Shown here: piece by piece, positions 38,260-51,194 of the stretch
How the letters are laid out: every line of letters starts with the position of its first letter
Position numbering within the stretch: position 1 is the first letter of the stretch
Assembly (NCBI RefSeq): GCF_003254395.2
Contig: NC_037651.1
Coordinates: forward strand, 2,046,001-2,110,000
Source: Apis mellifera
Lineage: Eukaryota; Arthropoda; Insecta; Hymenoptera; Apidae
DNA: 64,000 bases
Direction: 5' to 3'
Translations under genes and position numbers: made by a program
The notes under the pieces: generated by a model
What the model saw: the letters and a program-made list of their open reading frames with translations, nothing else
The model's database searches: none
Told to the model about the DNA's origin: nothing

Positions 38260-41110
38260 CCTACATCGTTCGACAGACAACACACGAAAGGGAATAAAAT
38301 CGAAGAGTTCCACTCGAGAATAGCATTGGATCGACCTCTGTAACAGGGAGTAACCCTTGAGTGGCCTTGAGCAGGCAATTGATCTCAGACACGGTATACA
38401 CGGCAAATAAGGCGGGCAGGAGATGCAGGGAAATCCGGATGCGTCGTTCGATCGTATCCCAGCTCGTTATCGTATCCACGCTCGTTTAGCATGCATCCAA
38501 CGTCATATCGGCGGCCGTTCTCATGTTGGTGACAAACAACAAGCATCCCTGTATATATATATATATATCCTCCCTTTGAATATACATTCGAATAAGCTTC
38601 ATCGACACACACACAGGGCCAGACAGGTGGATAAGATAAGATTGAAAAGAATCGAACGTGGATGAGAGTAACTGAGGCAGGAATTGGAATGCCTGCTCAA
38701 TATTCCCGCTTCTTCCCTCCCTGTTCGTCCTCGTTGGTTCTGGACCTGGAAGGGCCCAGACAACCAGGGGAGAGAAGAAGAATGAAAGGGGCCGAAGAGG
38801 GAGAAAGAGGAGGCTCGAGCCAGAGAAACCAGGTTGACGGAGGCTGAAGACACCGTGGTGCACACGCCACAGAAGACGTAGCCCTACGTGCATGTATGGC
38901 TAGAAGACGAATGAGCGGAAAGAAGAGGGTTGCAGTATGATGGAGAGGGAGGACGAGTTTTCTGCTGGAACCCCCAGGGACGATCGAGGACCTTGCCGGG
39001 CCCATGACTGCGGCAAAGAGGGCTTAAGCCGGGGAATACGGTCAGGTGATACGCTCCCTTTCGTGCGAAAGTTCTGCTTCTGTGGATTCCGAGACGTGCA
39101 AGAGAATTCTATTTTAACCCTGGAACACAAAACGTTTTTATCAAACGTTTTTCTAATAAAATGTTGAATTTTGTATTGTATACAATTTGTATTTGATTAA
39201 CAGTTTAATTTATCGTATCATCAATGATTAAGAATCGAATATATTAATCAATTATGAATGTTTATGTTTGGAATTAAAATACTAATAAGAATCTCTTCTC
39301 ATTCGTATTTATTTTAATGTGATGCAAAAAGAATATTAAATTTAGTAACATTTCGAGTTACATTTTTGTAGACTATTTCTACAGTACCGAAATCGTGTAC
39401 TGTAATAAATCTTTAGACAGAGTTTCTCTCCTATATAAATAATAGAAAAAGAAAAAAAGAAAAAGAAAAGAATCATCTTTCGAATAACATTATATCATGC
39501 ATATTAATGCATGATGGAAAAGGTACAAGCGGCTAACGGGTACACCCGTAATATTACGACGACACTGGTAGTCTCCTCAACCTTTCGCGCCGTGTCCAAA
39601 CCTGTCTCGCTCTGTTTCACGGCGCGGACGCAGAATGCAAGAAAGAGAAAGAGTAGTACACAGGCAGGCGATTGCCGAGTGACTGAACGTCGCTGCGGGT
39701 GGCGTGGGACGCGCGGGGCTGCGAGAAGCTAGTCGAATGGAGGGGGCACGTGGGGAGTGGGGAGACGTGGAGAGGAAGGCGCTGCGCGGTAGTGGGGAAG
39801 ATTGGAGCGGAGTGGCGGACCGAACCGTCAGTCAGCCGTGCTTCGTCGTAGGGATGAGATCGCAACGAGGAATGACGTTGCACGTTTCGACATTCGCGCG
39901 TCGACGGTGACACGATATAAAAACTACACGCGGCTCGCTTTACGTATACATTAGATGTCACGTTCGTGTATCCAGTTCCGTGGCGAGTAATCGTGTAATC
40001 AATCCCGTTTGGCGGTACCGAGAGGAGGCGTGTTTCCCAGGCTGTGCAACTGTGCGGTGTTCTATCCCCGTTTCTCCATCTTCCGCATTCCTCGCTTCGA
40101 TTGGAGTATCTCTCTGTGCACGACGAGAGCGTGTATCGACGACGGCTCCACGACGACGGAGAAGACCAGTGGTACGCGCAGAACAGTTCGATTCGATTGA
40201 AGGAAAGCCAACAAGGAACACCAGCTGAAATCGTGAGTGAAATCTATTAATAAACACGACCGCGTGCCCCGTTCTTTATTACGAGTAATTCTCGCGAGCT
40301 GTCAAATCAAAGCTCTCTATAAATTTCTCCTTTTTGGTATCGAGACGTGTGTCCGGGAACCGTTACCTTGAGCTGGCCTCGTGTAACGAGTTCCCCGCGT
40401 ATAGTATATCAACCGTGTGCGCGTATATGTACGTGTATACGCGTACGCTTGTGTGCAACTTTGTCGCGTTCGTCTTTCGACGACATAGAAACGTATCTTG
40501 ACAGCTTTGCTATTTCGCAGTGCATCCCCGGTGGCGGGACAGGCGTGTTTCTGCCCACGTGCAGTCGTGTCTCATTTCTAACCTATCTACATTCTTGTGC
40601 ACGATTCCACGAACCGTGTAGTTTAAACTCTCTATCACACATGATGATTTTCTCGCGAGTCTAGATGTAAAGTCGCGTATTTTGTTGTCTATTACGTGGC
40701 TCGTATCGACACGAGGACGGCTTTGTTTACGTTTTTTTATCCGCACGAAAGATCAGCGTGTTTTCTTTGAATATATTTCAAACTATCGGAGCAGATAATA
40801 TTCACACTTCGATTTTATTGTTATTATTGTCGGAACAACAACTGTTCAACGGCCATATTTGATTTTTGAAACGTTTCTCGAATATTATATACAGTCGATA
40901 TGATCTCGATCACGCGGTTCGATATCGCGATTCTGATTATCGAAACTTGAAAGTGACGCTGCGCGGTAAAACACTGCGCACGTTTATTGTCAATCGAAAA
41001 CTGGTCGTCGGTTGTGTCGCGATTCTTACTCGATAAAGTGACAGTTTAAATTTTTACGTGGAATATACAACCGTGTTATCTTAACGAGTGAGTTGAACCA
41101 GCCGGTTTTC
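38260..41110. promoter_or_regulatory. GC/CpG-rich block with possible promoter and untranslated first exon
   Basis: About 2.8 kb of raised GC and CpG between AT-rich deserts, with many overlapping chance open frames on both strands. On the plus strand, TATAAAA at 39916-39922 is followed by CpG-rich DNA and by a strong donor-like CGTGAGTG (GT at 40233-40234). A first exon of roughly 39945-40232 is possible. It could be an upstream promoter of the convertase gene about 11 kb away, or of a non-coding RNA. The minus strand also has an open frame of 72 codons at 38261-38479 that I do not recognise. Confidence 0.35.
39916..39922 (+). promoter_or_regulatory. TATA-box-like sequence
   Basis: TATAAAA inside a CpG-rich block, about 310 bases upstream of a consensus-like splice donor. 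Chance occurrence is less likely here than in the AT-rich surroundings, but no initiator is certain. Confidence 0.3.
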
Positions 41111-44100
41111 TGCGCGTCTCGTGTTCTCATTGCATGAACTTCATGCCAGTTCATGACCCCGAGTGTTTCCTGTTACGAGAAAGGCCCTTGCATGGGTCGG
41201 TTCGTTGGCATTCCTTTTGTTCGCGGTAATGATCATTGCGTAAGTAGATATCATTTTTAAAGAGTAGATTCAGATTATAGATGTTTGATTTTCTCGAGAT
41301 TAATTTTGTACATACTTTCGATGATATAATTGCTTTGAAGTATCGAGATAAATTCGTTATTGCGTATAATTTATATCTGGAAGTTTGCAACAATACATAA
41401 CCTAACAATTTTTAGTAGTTAATTTGTTAGCTTCTTTTTCGTTAACATTCATTATTGATAATTTGTCAAATTATATTATTGTTTTCATTGTAAAATATGT
41501 TAAATACGTAATCATGATTTGCAATAATTAATTTAAAGGACAATTCAAACATGGTACGCAATTTTGAAAATTTATAATTGAAATTTATATTGCTAATTTG
41601 TATATTTTAAGCGAAAAATTATTTATGTGTTTTTCCAATTATTGTTTTGTTTATAATTGAGATATGAAATATGATAGAAAATATTTTTATTACATGTTAA
41701 TTTTTAATTATCATTGTGTTTCTGAATATTAAAATATTATACATATAAAAGTTTATTTTGAAATGTATATATTTAATTTTAGAATCTAAATTATAAGTAT
41801 TTCTTGATAAATGAATTTTCAATGGCTCATTCATTATTCATTTGTTAGGAAATACGTGATTAAGTGTTGTTTTATTTTAGATATATCTGCATGTAATTAC
41901 CAAAAAAAAAAAAAAGAGAGAAATAATCTGAAAATAGATATGCTCTAAAAATTTAAGCAAAATGGGTCACTTTTTATCAATCAAATAACTATGATAACGA
42001 AAACTTTCCACTGTAATTTTTAAAATTCATTACAATCAATATCATGTAGGCTTCAAAAATCTATTAGAATATTTTTATTACAATTAAAAGAAACAATTAT
42101 TCAAAATAGATTTAAAAAGAAAAAGTAGATATTCTTTTATTAATTATTTTTATCTTATATTTACTTTTCACTGTGATTTTTAAAATTCATTACAATCAAT
42201 ATCATATAGACTTCAAAAATCTATTAGAATATTTTTATTACAATTGAAAGAAACAATTATTCAAAATAGATTTAAAAAGAAAAAGTAGATATTCTTTTAT
42301 TAATTACTTTTATCAAATTAATTCAATAACGCTAATATGAATTATTCGACAAAATTATCATTAATAAAATCTTCTTGATCATTTATCATATATATATTCA
42401 ATCAATCATTGCAAGTTCAATGAATTCTATATTACTACTAGTCATCATGTACAGTTATTCATATTAATATTCAGACACTGCACTCAATTTGTTATTTTAT
42501 ATGCGAAAGAATTATTTAAATATCGGATCCCTGCGTTATATAATATTTCAATTCAAATTCATTCACATACATAAATATATCTGATACAACAAAACAAAAA
42601 ATAGAAAACCAATTTTTCTCTTCGCAATAAAATTGCATTTAACTATTTCTCCAATATATCCTATTCTTAAAGTAAATCTCACCGCAATAAAGAAATTATT
42701 TTATCCATTTACGTTTACACGAATTAAATACGTTTCATACATCGTACAACTAATAGATTCCATTAGGGATTCATTTGGCCGTAATTCATTCTTCCATTCA
42801 CGAGTCGACTCACATTCACTGCAACCTCACTAGAGACATCAAAAATTTTCCAATCGAATCGATCGATCATTCCCTTCATCCGAACATTCATCGTCACGGA
42901 ACATTTTCGCAGCTGCATCCAAGCCTCTTTCTTCTCTCGGAGCATCCGGTGATACGCGTCGACCGTGCGTAAAAATCGGTTCCTCTCAGAAAGAGAACTC
43001 GGTCACGTAGCGGCCAGGTAGGCAGAGCTCTCGGTCGGGGGGCAAAGGTCGCCGGTTATTACCTGGCAAAGAGGTTTCAGCCTGGTTCGTTTTCATTTTG
43101 CCGGCGTGTGCACGCGTCCAGCCTCTCCTCTCTTTTCCCCCCGTTTCGACGATGGACCATTCGAAAGGTTTTTGCGTGCTTTGTTTGAGAATTGAGAGAA
43201 AAAAAAAAAAAGAAGAAGAAGAAGGGAAAAAGTTGGTTGGCAGAAGTGACGTGGCGGAACGAAAGAAAGAAGCGATAATAATAACGGTGGGTCAAAGATG
43301 GAACGAAAGAGGCAGAGAGAGAGTGGAGGCTTAAATTTGATTCACTTCTTTAACAACGTTGCCCTGTCGTGCGTCGATGCCCTCCTCCCCTCTCCTCTCC
43401 CTCTCCCTTCTTTATCACCGGAGCACCGAGCTCCTCCGGAAGTGGAGGAGGAAGACCGCAGAATGCAATTTCCTCGGGCACCAAAGTACATAGATGTGTT
43501 CCATTGCCCCGACGATGGCTAACGCGTTTCCATCCGAATTCTTTTTTTCCGGAAGTCTGTCGCCCGCCCTTCCTCTTTCGCGACCGTGACATAATATTGG
43601 GATATTATGGGATGTATGAGGGGAGGGAGTCGTGGTAATTTTCATAATTCGTCAGATTGGCGGATGGATGTAGACAGTTAGAGTAAGACGGGAATAATAA
43701 GTATGCTTGGAACCGAATATAATTGAATTACATTTTGGTCGAATTAGTTAAATCGGTTTTAAATATTGGAAGCTTTGATCTAATTTGTTTGTGGATATAT
43801 CAATTGATCGGATTTTTTTTTGAAAGAAATTTTTACTCCAATTTGGTCAATTAATTCTATGATTAATTAATTGGAATTAAATTGTAAAATAATTATGGCC
43901 TAATTAATTTTCGCCAATAAAGAAAATTTTAATATGTGTAATAATAAGCATAACGTTCGCGAAATTCGATTTAATTTTTGATTTGTGTTTGTGTTATAAA
44001 CGCGGGAATAATTACGTTGAAATTCCTGTATCCTCTTTCCGTTGAAATTGCAAGGAAAAAAGGGAATATTGATTCGGTTATGGTTGTACAGCTCGAGAAT

Positions 44101-47100
44101 AATGTATATCTATCCGTTGAAATGTGACGTCGTGTTTGAGATGTATCTCTGCCAAAATCGATGTTGCGAGATTTAATAATTCGTATATTTTCAATCGTCA
44201 GCACCGACCTTAACCTCGATTCCGTGCAAAGTAGTCCCCATGTATGCACATTTGACGTGATTCATACTTTAACGATTCATATTCGTATCTTAATGATTTT
44301 ATGAATGTCTTATCGATGTATATACACAATATGAAAAATATGAGCATAAATATGAATTGCCGTCCATTGATGCAATGTTACTTTATAAAAACATAATTTC
44401 AAATGGAAACATAATTTTTTTAATCATTCTTTTTTATTCATTATTTATTAAAATAATTTTTTCTTTTCAACAAATTTATATTTAATTAGAAAACTTATCT
44501 AATGTTGTGTACATAAATAACTCTTGCAAAATAATTCAACTCAAAAAAGACTTTAGAATTTATTTATTACAAATACAAGGATTTTCGAAATAGGTTAAAT
44601 TAGAATAAAATATATTTGCTTGTGAATGGAGATTTTTCGATTGGAAGATTTTTCAATAACATCAAAGGAACTGTTTTTTTTTTTTTATTCAAGAAACAAA
44701 AAAGTGGCCGTTTTATTTTGACAAAATATAAAGTTTTTCGTATCTCGAGGAAGGACGAAATAGCAGGAGTCAGGTAGAAAGGAAATGTAACTTGTTTCGG
44801 ACATAAAATAGAGCTTTCACGAAGTTATGTATCTGTAGCGCCACCAATATCCTCTCTCCGGAAGTTGAATCGTCTGGAACGTCGCTCGAACGTGACGATA
44901 ATGCGAATCTTCAGTTTTTCTTCATTGTGTGCTGCAACTTGGAGTAGAATGCGGGACGAGTATGCAAAAAAAAAAAAAAAGAAAAGACTTTTTCCTTCGA
45001 GATAACAACGGAATTGTGTGCCACATTTACATATATTTAAAACTTGAAGATGTGTCCCTTTAACGGAACGATTCAATCCAGATTTGTTTTGATCTTAAAC
45101 ATTGCAAAGTTTTCAAAGTCTGTAATAAAACGATTCGATAAAAGCGATAAATGCAACGATTGGAAATTAATTCATTTAATAGCAGAAATGAAAATAAAGG
45201 GATACAAGCGCTTTTTGGAGAAAATAGAATTTTTAGAAATTTTAATCCGTTCATCAAGTCTCGAGTCTCGAGGTGGATTTCGGGGATGGAAATATTTGTT
45301 ACAATCTGCGCCCCGTATTTCCACGTTGAGAATAGGGGCTTTAAAATTTACTGGCTCGTGGAAACGAATATCACAAACGCAATTTCACTTGATCGCGGTG
45401 TAAACGTTCTATCGAATTGTAACCAAGCGGACCGCAGCTTGAAAATCGTGCCCTTTTTCACGAAATCCAGCCACCTTTAAAATGCATCGATAATACGCCA
45501 CGATAGTCGTTTCCATTTCGTTCTTTGAAACCGTAGAATCGCTGGAAATGGTGCGCCTTGAATATCGAATCCCCGCAGGAGAAGTATTAAATATGAATGG
45601 AATTATTTATTTCAAGGAACGTTAATCCAAATATATTTCTTATAATTGTAATTTATATTGATTACATTTGTTTGGATATTTCGATATTTTGGATAATAAT
45701 GGATTGATTTCAGTGTTTCTTAATAGTGGAGATAATATTTGTAAATAATATTGAGAAATATGACTCATGGACAAATTGATCGATGTGATGATAAAGAAAT
45801 TATAATATACGTGTTAATAATATAAATATTCTTACATATAATAAAGGTAAATTATATATATAATAAAAGATAAATTATAAGGAATTGTGTTATAATTCAA
45901 CGTAGATAAATATTTTCGTTTCTAACTCTTTATGAAGTCTACATCGAATATATTAGAATTACATTTATTTGATGTGAACAGTCTTAGGTGACAATTTTAA
46001 TTCGAAAAAACAAGTTAACTTCTATGATAATATTTTTAAGATTGAAAAGATGAGGATAGAAAGAAACATAATAAATTACTTTCAAAATTATTCCTTTGAC
46101 GAAACTAATTATAAATTTTAAATTTACATTCTGAAAATATTCTTTCGTTATATTCAATTTAATTACGACGCCATTACCAATGTTTTCAGGCATGAATTAA
46201 ATAGTCACAATTTAGTCCAAAATGTGAAAATATATTTTTATCAAAAGATCAAAAGTTTTTAAAGAATCTTTCCTATCCAATATTACACCCGTCCTATATT
46301 TTTATATTTTTATAATCTCGTCATAGAATATTCTTGTCGAATAATAATCATATAATCGCGAGCATTCTTCTTTTATATTTTTATACGAAATAAAATTTGA
46401 TACCGGAAATCCAAGTATTGCATTGATTTTAGAATAAAAAAGAAAAAAAGGAAAAAAAAATATAGATGTATCTCGGCTTTATGCCGTGGAACGTATACGA
46501 GGATCAATTGCAATTTCGGCTGGAGAAACATTCAATAGAAATCCGAAATCCAGTTAGTATTCGACAGCAAGAGGTTGTATTTGATTAATAGGCAATTCAG
46601 GTATGCAGAGGTCGTTCAACAATGTGAAGTACGGTTTCTGTTTAAAGGGAGCGTTGAGTTTCAGTGAATTTTTTCTTTTTTTTCTTTTTTTTATTTTGCT
46701 TGATAAAATTTTAGATTTTTAATCCTCCCTCTCTTCCTCTTTCCCTCCCTTTTTAGATTTTGCAATATTTTAATTCTTATTGAACACTTTTTTTCTCGAA
46801 AATTTTTATGACTTCTGTTTTTCCTGTTTTATTTAATAATTTATTTTTACCAATAAAATTGGAATATAAAGAAACGAATAAGAATAATATATGAGCTGAA
46901 TTTGGAAATTTTTAATTTAAGTAAAAAGATATCAAATTATTGATACAATTGATATTATAAAAAAATATATATATTTCTAGGAAACAAAAGTTAATAAAAA
47001 TTATTAATAATAGGAATTCTAATTCGACGAATCTTTAAATTGAAATAATTCGAAAACTATTCGAGATATTTCGGATTTTATTATTTCAATATAAAGCCGT

Positions 47101-48829
47101 GTGTGATATTAATTTCATTCGATCGATTTCTTCAGTTTCTTTTTTTTTCATTATTTCATCCAATGAATAATATCCCATAATTTCATAAAATGGGCTTTTA
47201 TATCAAAATAAAGAAACGTTGAAATATCTCAACCGGTTTTTATCTCAATTTAAAGATGTAACATTCTCTCAATTTCTCATTAATACAATAAGTATAATTT
47301 TTTTATCATCACAGAGAGAATTTGAAATTTTAAATTTAATATTATTCGTCGAATTTTATTAATTTCATGATTTCCAAACTTTCTTCGAAAGGGAAAATAA
47401 TGGCAAACTAATGGAAACTGCGAATTTTTAAACGCAGAGATTGTCAGTTTACCAGGTAATTTGTACACGGTCGAGTGATTTATTTAAAAAAAAACTGGTA
47501 TCGCGTTGGATGTTGTGCGCAAGGAAACGTGTGACGTCGACGAAAATTTATGTCGCATCGCATAAAAGCTCACCCCAAAAAAGAGAAATTGGGATCAGTG
47601 TTACATCAGAAGTACAATTCCCTCGGGGGGAGCAAGGTTCTCGTTCCAAGAAATCGTGGCTGTCCGGGGCGAGTGATGCTCGTTCCTATACTTTCCATGA
47701 AATTTGATTGTTCGTGTTCCTCTTTTTTTCTTTTTTTTTTTCACACACTGTATGTTAATACACCGTAAACTTCTCCGTGTATTCCCCTTCCTCTTCTTCA
47801 TTCAAATATTCCTCGAATGCGATCCCCGAAGGAAATGTATAAATTTTCCAAAAATGTTTTCTCGTGAAAGATAAAATTTTCCTCTTACGATTCTCTATTT
47901 TCATAACATTTTTTATTAATATACAAATAAATATACACAATTAAATTGATAGAACGAAATCCATCTTGGTAAAATTTAATTAAAACAGCTTCCTAAATTT
48001 TTTTTTTCAAGCATAAAAATTCTAATAATTCAAAACAATTGTTATTCAATTTTAATATTATATTTCTCTCGAATCGCTAATGGATTCAAGAACGCTCGAA
48101 TAAAAAGCACAACTTATTTCACAGAATGTATAAAGGAAAAATTGCAGTATATAGTTATTCCCTCTTTCGAAAGTATCAAACAGATCGGTAGCTCGTCAAC
48201 CTCGTTAAAAAAAGGGGGGGTGGAAGGAGGAGGAAAATTGGGAGAAAGAAAAAAAAGAAAAAGAAAACAGAAAATTTGCATCTCCTTAGTAAATCTCTCG
48301 TACGAAGGAAATCAGGTCGAGTTACACACTGAATGCAATTTTCTCGGTATACCGTGTAACCATTCCGACGTCTATCGATCCTGTTTCTTTTCATTTGAAA
48401 ATCTGACTCGTTCGAGCACTCTTCGCTCGCAAAGATGATGCAAGTTGCGTGATGCACACAGTTTGAAAAACTTGGGAAAAGGAAAAACCCAACTTGTTAT
48501 CAAAAAAAAAAAATGCAACGTTGCAAGTTCGAATTAGTCCGCTAATAATAAGCTTGTCTCTTAGGGATAGTTTGGAGGGGGGAGGGGAGGAAATTTGTGG
48601 AAATGGTGTTATATACAGGAGCAAAATCATCAAAATCTAATCAGAGAGATGGACGATGCTCGGTCGGACATTAGTTAGGTCTTCATTGATATGCAAACAA
48701 TGGTTGGTTACGTTGATGCCTTGGTTTATTCTCTCACCGGACCGTAATTAAATCTCTGATTGTTGCGCCCGTTGTTTTATGGGAATTTGTAATTTTCCGA
48801 AAGAAACAACGAGTCGAGTTTATTCGAGT
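41111..48829. other. intergenic or long-intron DNA without recognised exons
   Basis: AT-rich with a 160-bp duplication (42005-42320) and GC-richer islands at 42760-43660 and 44820-45560. The first island has several overlapping open frames on both strands, as expected from composition, and none resembles a known family. If the block at 39.9-40.2 kb is a first exon of the convertase, this stretch is intron. Confidence 0.4.
42005..42320. repeat. 160-bp tandem duplication
   Basis: TTTTTAAAATTCATTACAAT at about 42017 and 42177, followed in both copies by TCTATTAGAATATTTTTATT and AAGTAGATATTCTTTTATTA. Only a few substitutions separate them. Confidence 0.93.
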
Positions 48830-49320
48830 AATTATACTTTTAAACTTTTCCTTAGTCCATATCGTTTTTTAATTATCCTCGAATGGCAATAAATTTCGCG
48901 AATATAATAATATAAGAAGGATTCTTAATTATGCTTAATTAATCCTTTCAGAAACATATTTTTTTTTTAATCATTGATAAATTATTTCTTTTTACGACAT
49001 CGCTCCGTTAAATGTATCAACGTCTGATTTATAAAAAAATTTTTTTCCTCAACTATTCTAGTCTCTGAAAATTAGTAATTATACTTTTAAACTTAGCTTT
49101 TCCTTAGTCCATATCGTTTTTTAATTATCCTCGAATGGCAATACTCGCGAATATAATAATATAAGAAGGGTTAAGATGCTTAATTAATCCTTTCAGAAAT
49201 ATATATTTTTCTTAATCATTGATAAATTATTTCTTTTTACGACATCGCTCCGTTAAATGTATCAACGTCTGATTTATAAAAAAAATTTTTTTCCTCAACT
49301 ATTCTAGTCTCTGAAAAAGA
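48830..49320. repeat. about 250-bp tandem duplication
   Basis: Both copies contain CCTTAGTCCATATCGTTTTT, ATTATCCTCGAATGGCAATA, CGACATCGCTCCGTTAAATG (48995 and 49240) and CTCAACTATTCTAGTCTCTG. Small indels make the spacing 245-252. It lies just upstream of the convertase promoter block. Confidence 0.93.
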
Positions 49321-49624
49321 TTAGAAAAGATTTTAGAGCATCTATTTGCGAATGTTCCTAAAATACAATTAGATTGGCTAAGTTTAATTAAGGATGGTTA
49401 AAAATAAGCGTATTCCGTTGACCGGATGACAAATACTTAAAAGAAAAATTCCCCATTTTTCGCCAAAATCTATCCAACTATTATTATTCGAGAATTAATT
49501 CTGATGGATACGATTTTTCGTAGATCCGGAGGATGAGCTAAAACGGAGAACGAAATAGAGAAGAGCGGAACGGACGAGTCATCGACGAATTTTCCTAGGT
49601 ATGCAGCCAGCAGGGAGGATGCAA

Positions 49625-49661
49625 CGGTCGATGACGTGAATCGACCGACTTTTCGGTCGAT
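49625..49661. promoter_or_regulatory. array of three alternating CGGTCGAT sites with a CRE-like core
   Basis: CGGTCGAT at 49625-49632, its exact reverse complement ATCGACCG at 49640-49647, and CGGTCGAT again at 49654-49661. The first spacer contains TGACGTGA, a CRE/ATF-like half site. Sites 1+2 and sites 2+3 can each form a perfect 8-bp stem, so the pairings are mutually exclusive. It lies about 1.4 kb upstream of the convertase start codon. Confidence 0.55.
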
Positions 49662-50511
49662 AACTGCCCGCCACGATTGGCAGCCTCTGAATGGCTGGCC
49701 AACCGTCCCGTTCTCACTTCTGTCGGTGGACTGTTGTGCCCCGGTACCGGATAACCGGCCTATAAGTGCGTTTCCTCCGAACGAATAATCCTTTATTCCG
49801 TTCGTGATATCCCATTTCTCTGTATTACCAAATGCTGTTCGTGTACGGTTGAAGTGATCCCCTTGACCGTCTCCGAGTTTCTTCGAGCCGCTCCCCGCTC
49901 CGCGCGATCGTTGGAACGAGCAGTCCCCCCCACCACCGCGCCACGAGTTTCGAGAGGAGTGGGGGAAGAGGCGAGCAGAAAGGCGGGAAGAAGAACAGGG
50001 AAGAAGCGGCCTATTCTCTGTTTGGAATAACAGTTTGTCGAAGGTCGTTGGCGAGCATCTTCCGTCGCGTAATCGAAAAGTTGGAAATAAAAGAGAGAGG
50101 AACGAAGAGAGAAGGAGTTTGTCGGAAGGTTCTTCTTTTTCTTTTTTCCTTCTCCTCCTCTCCCTTTCCCCTCACCCGTGGAAGACAAGTGGCCACTTTC
50201 TCTCTATCCTCTCCTCAGGGGTCGGCGGATGAAGGCAAAGTGGACGGCGAGCAACGCGGAACACCGGCTCTTTCGCTACGCGCCTCGCCCTTGATTCAGA
50301 AGGACGGCCACGTGCACGACGACGGCGCGAGATAATCGGTATCACGGGGAATCACGTTCATTTCCCCACCAACTACGGCCACATGACTTGACGATCGCCC
50401 CACCTACCGCTGTTCGTCGTTGAGCGAAAGCGGCGACAGTGGCAGCAACGTGACCGACGTGGGGAGGGCGAGCGCATCACGACGACCACGACGACGATCG
50501 GCGACACCAAC

Positions 50512-50512
50512 A

Positions 50513-50563
<51 letters not shown>

Positions 50564-50568
50564 ACGAG
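50512..50568. repeat. ACG/CGA trinucleotide microsatellite
   Basis: About a dozen near-perfect ACG units interrupted by GGC, in the 5' region of the convertase gene. Every frame across it is open and gives homopolymer runs of Thr, Arg or Asp (Val, Ser or Arg on the other strand). It is therefore not evidence of coding. Confidence 0.9.
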
Positions 50569-50835
50569 GAAGAAGGAAGAAGAACGGCGGAGGAGTAAGT
50601 CATCGGTTACTACTCGCAAGGCTACTTAACGAGTGACATAGGCCGTTGGTGGTTCAGTTAGCCGCGGACGGTCAACCCAGGTGCGAGAGTCGTTCGCGCT
50701 CTTTTATCCTTTTTTCTTTTTCGTTATCTCCCCCCTCCCTCTTCCGTTCTTTCTTTTCTCCCCCTTATTCCACCTCTATTTCGCCTTTTTTCTCGAACGA
50801 CTTTTCGGGTGGGTAGAAAAAGATTCGCCAAGATT

Positions 50836-50882
50836 GGATAGATAGATAGTTAGATAGTTAGATAGATAGATAGGTAGATAAG
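50836..50882. repeat. GATA-type tetranucleotide repeat
   Basis: Runs of GATA, GATAGTTA and GTAGATA units just upstream of the convertase start codon, within the presumed 5' UTR. Likely length-polymorphic. Confidence 0.85.
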
Positions 50883-51035
50883 TGTTGATCGTGGTGACTG
50901 TGCTGGTGCCGTTGTTTGTTGTCGTTGTTCTTCGGCTCGGGAAGTAGCGGTTTTCAGTGTGGATAGTGCGGATAACAGTGACGAGTGTGAAACTGGAGCC
51001 GCAAGCGGTAGAAGCAGTTGCAGTCGAGAGCTATC

Positions 51036-51194
51036 ATGTGCCCGCGGAGGATCTTCGGACTGGCCATCGTCGCGCTGGTGACTTTTGGTGGACGAGCGGC
51101 AGCCTATACGAATCAGTGGGCAGTGCATATCGAGGGGGGACCGGATGTGGCCCAGCAGGTCGCGCGAGAGCATGGATTTCAATATCTCGATAAG
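51036..51194 (+). CDS. furin/kexin-like proprotein convertase, first coding exon
   Basis: Encodes the first 53 residues of a secretory-pathway serine endoprotease of the furin/kexin (S8B) family, which cleaves precursors after paired basic residues. Seen: ATG at 51036 in a fair start context (A at -3), with an in-frame TAG upstream at 51009-51011, so it is the first usable start. Residues 1-23 form a signal peptide (hydrophobic core LAIVALVTF, then GRAAA). Residues 24-53 begin the pro-domain with YTNQWAVHIEGGPDVA and REHGF, closely resembling the TNTWAVRIPGG...ARKHGF segment of furin. The exon ends at AAG followed by GTAGGA, phase 0. The Asp-His-Ser catalytic domain, P-domain and any membrane anchor are outside the window. 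The orthologue (furin-like 1, furin-like 2 or another) cannot be fixed from this exon. Confidence 0.82.

Larger units (their letters stand above)
49560..51035 (+). promoter_or_regulatory. GC/CpG-rich promoter and 5' UTR region of the convertase gene
   Basis: GC content rises sharply from about 49.55 kb and stays high to the start codon at 51036, then drops again. It holds an alternating palindromic site array (49625-49661), an NF1-like half-site pair TTGGC/GCCAA (49677-49702), an ACG trinucleotide run and a GATA-type tetranucleotide run. An initiator-like TTTTCAGTGTGG occurs at about 50951-50962. These fit a promoter plus a long 5' UTR, but no start site or 5' splice acceptor is certain. Confidence 0.5.

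Noticed and set aside
38486..40257. Many overlapping frames of 60-135 codons on both strands
   Set aside because: High GC lowers stop frequency. The frames conflict with each other and show no domain. An untranslated exon or promoter is more likely.
50373..50629. Frames with poly-Thr, poly-Ser or poly-Val on both strands
   Set aside because: Produced by the ACG trinucleotide repeat. All frames are open, which argues for composition, not selection.
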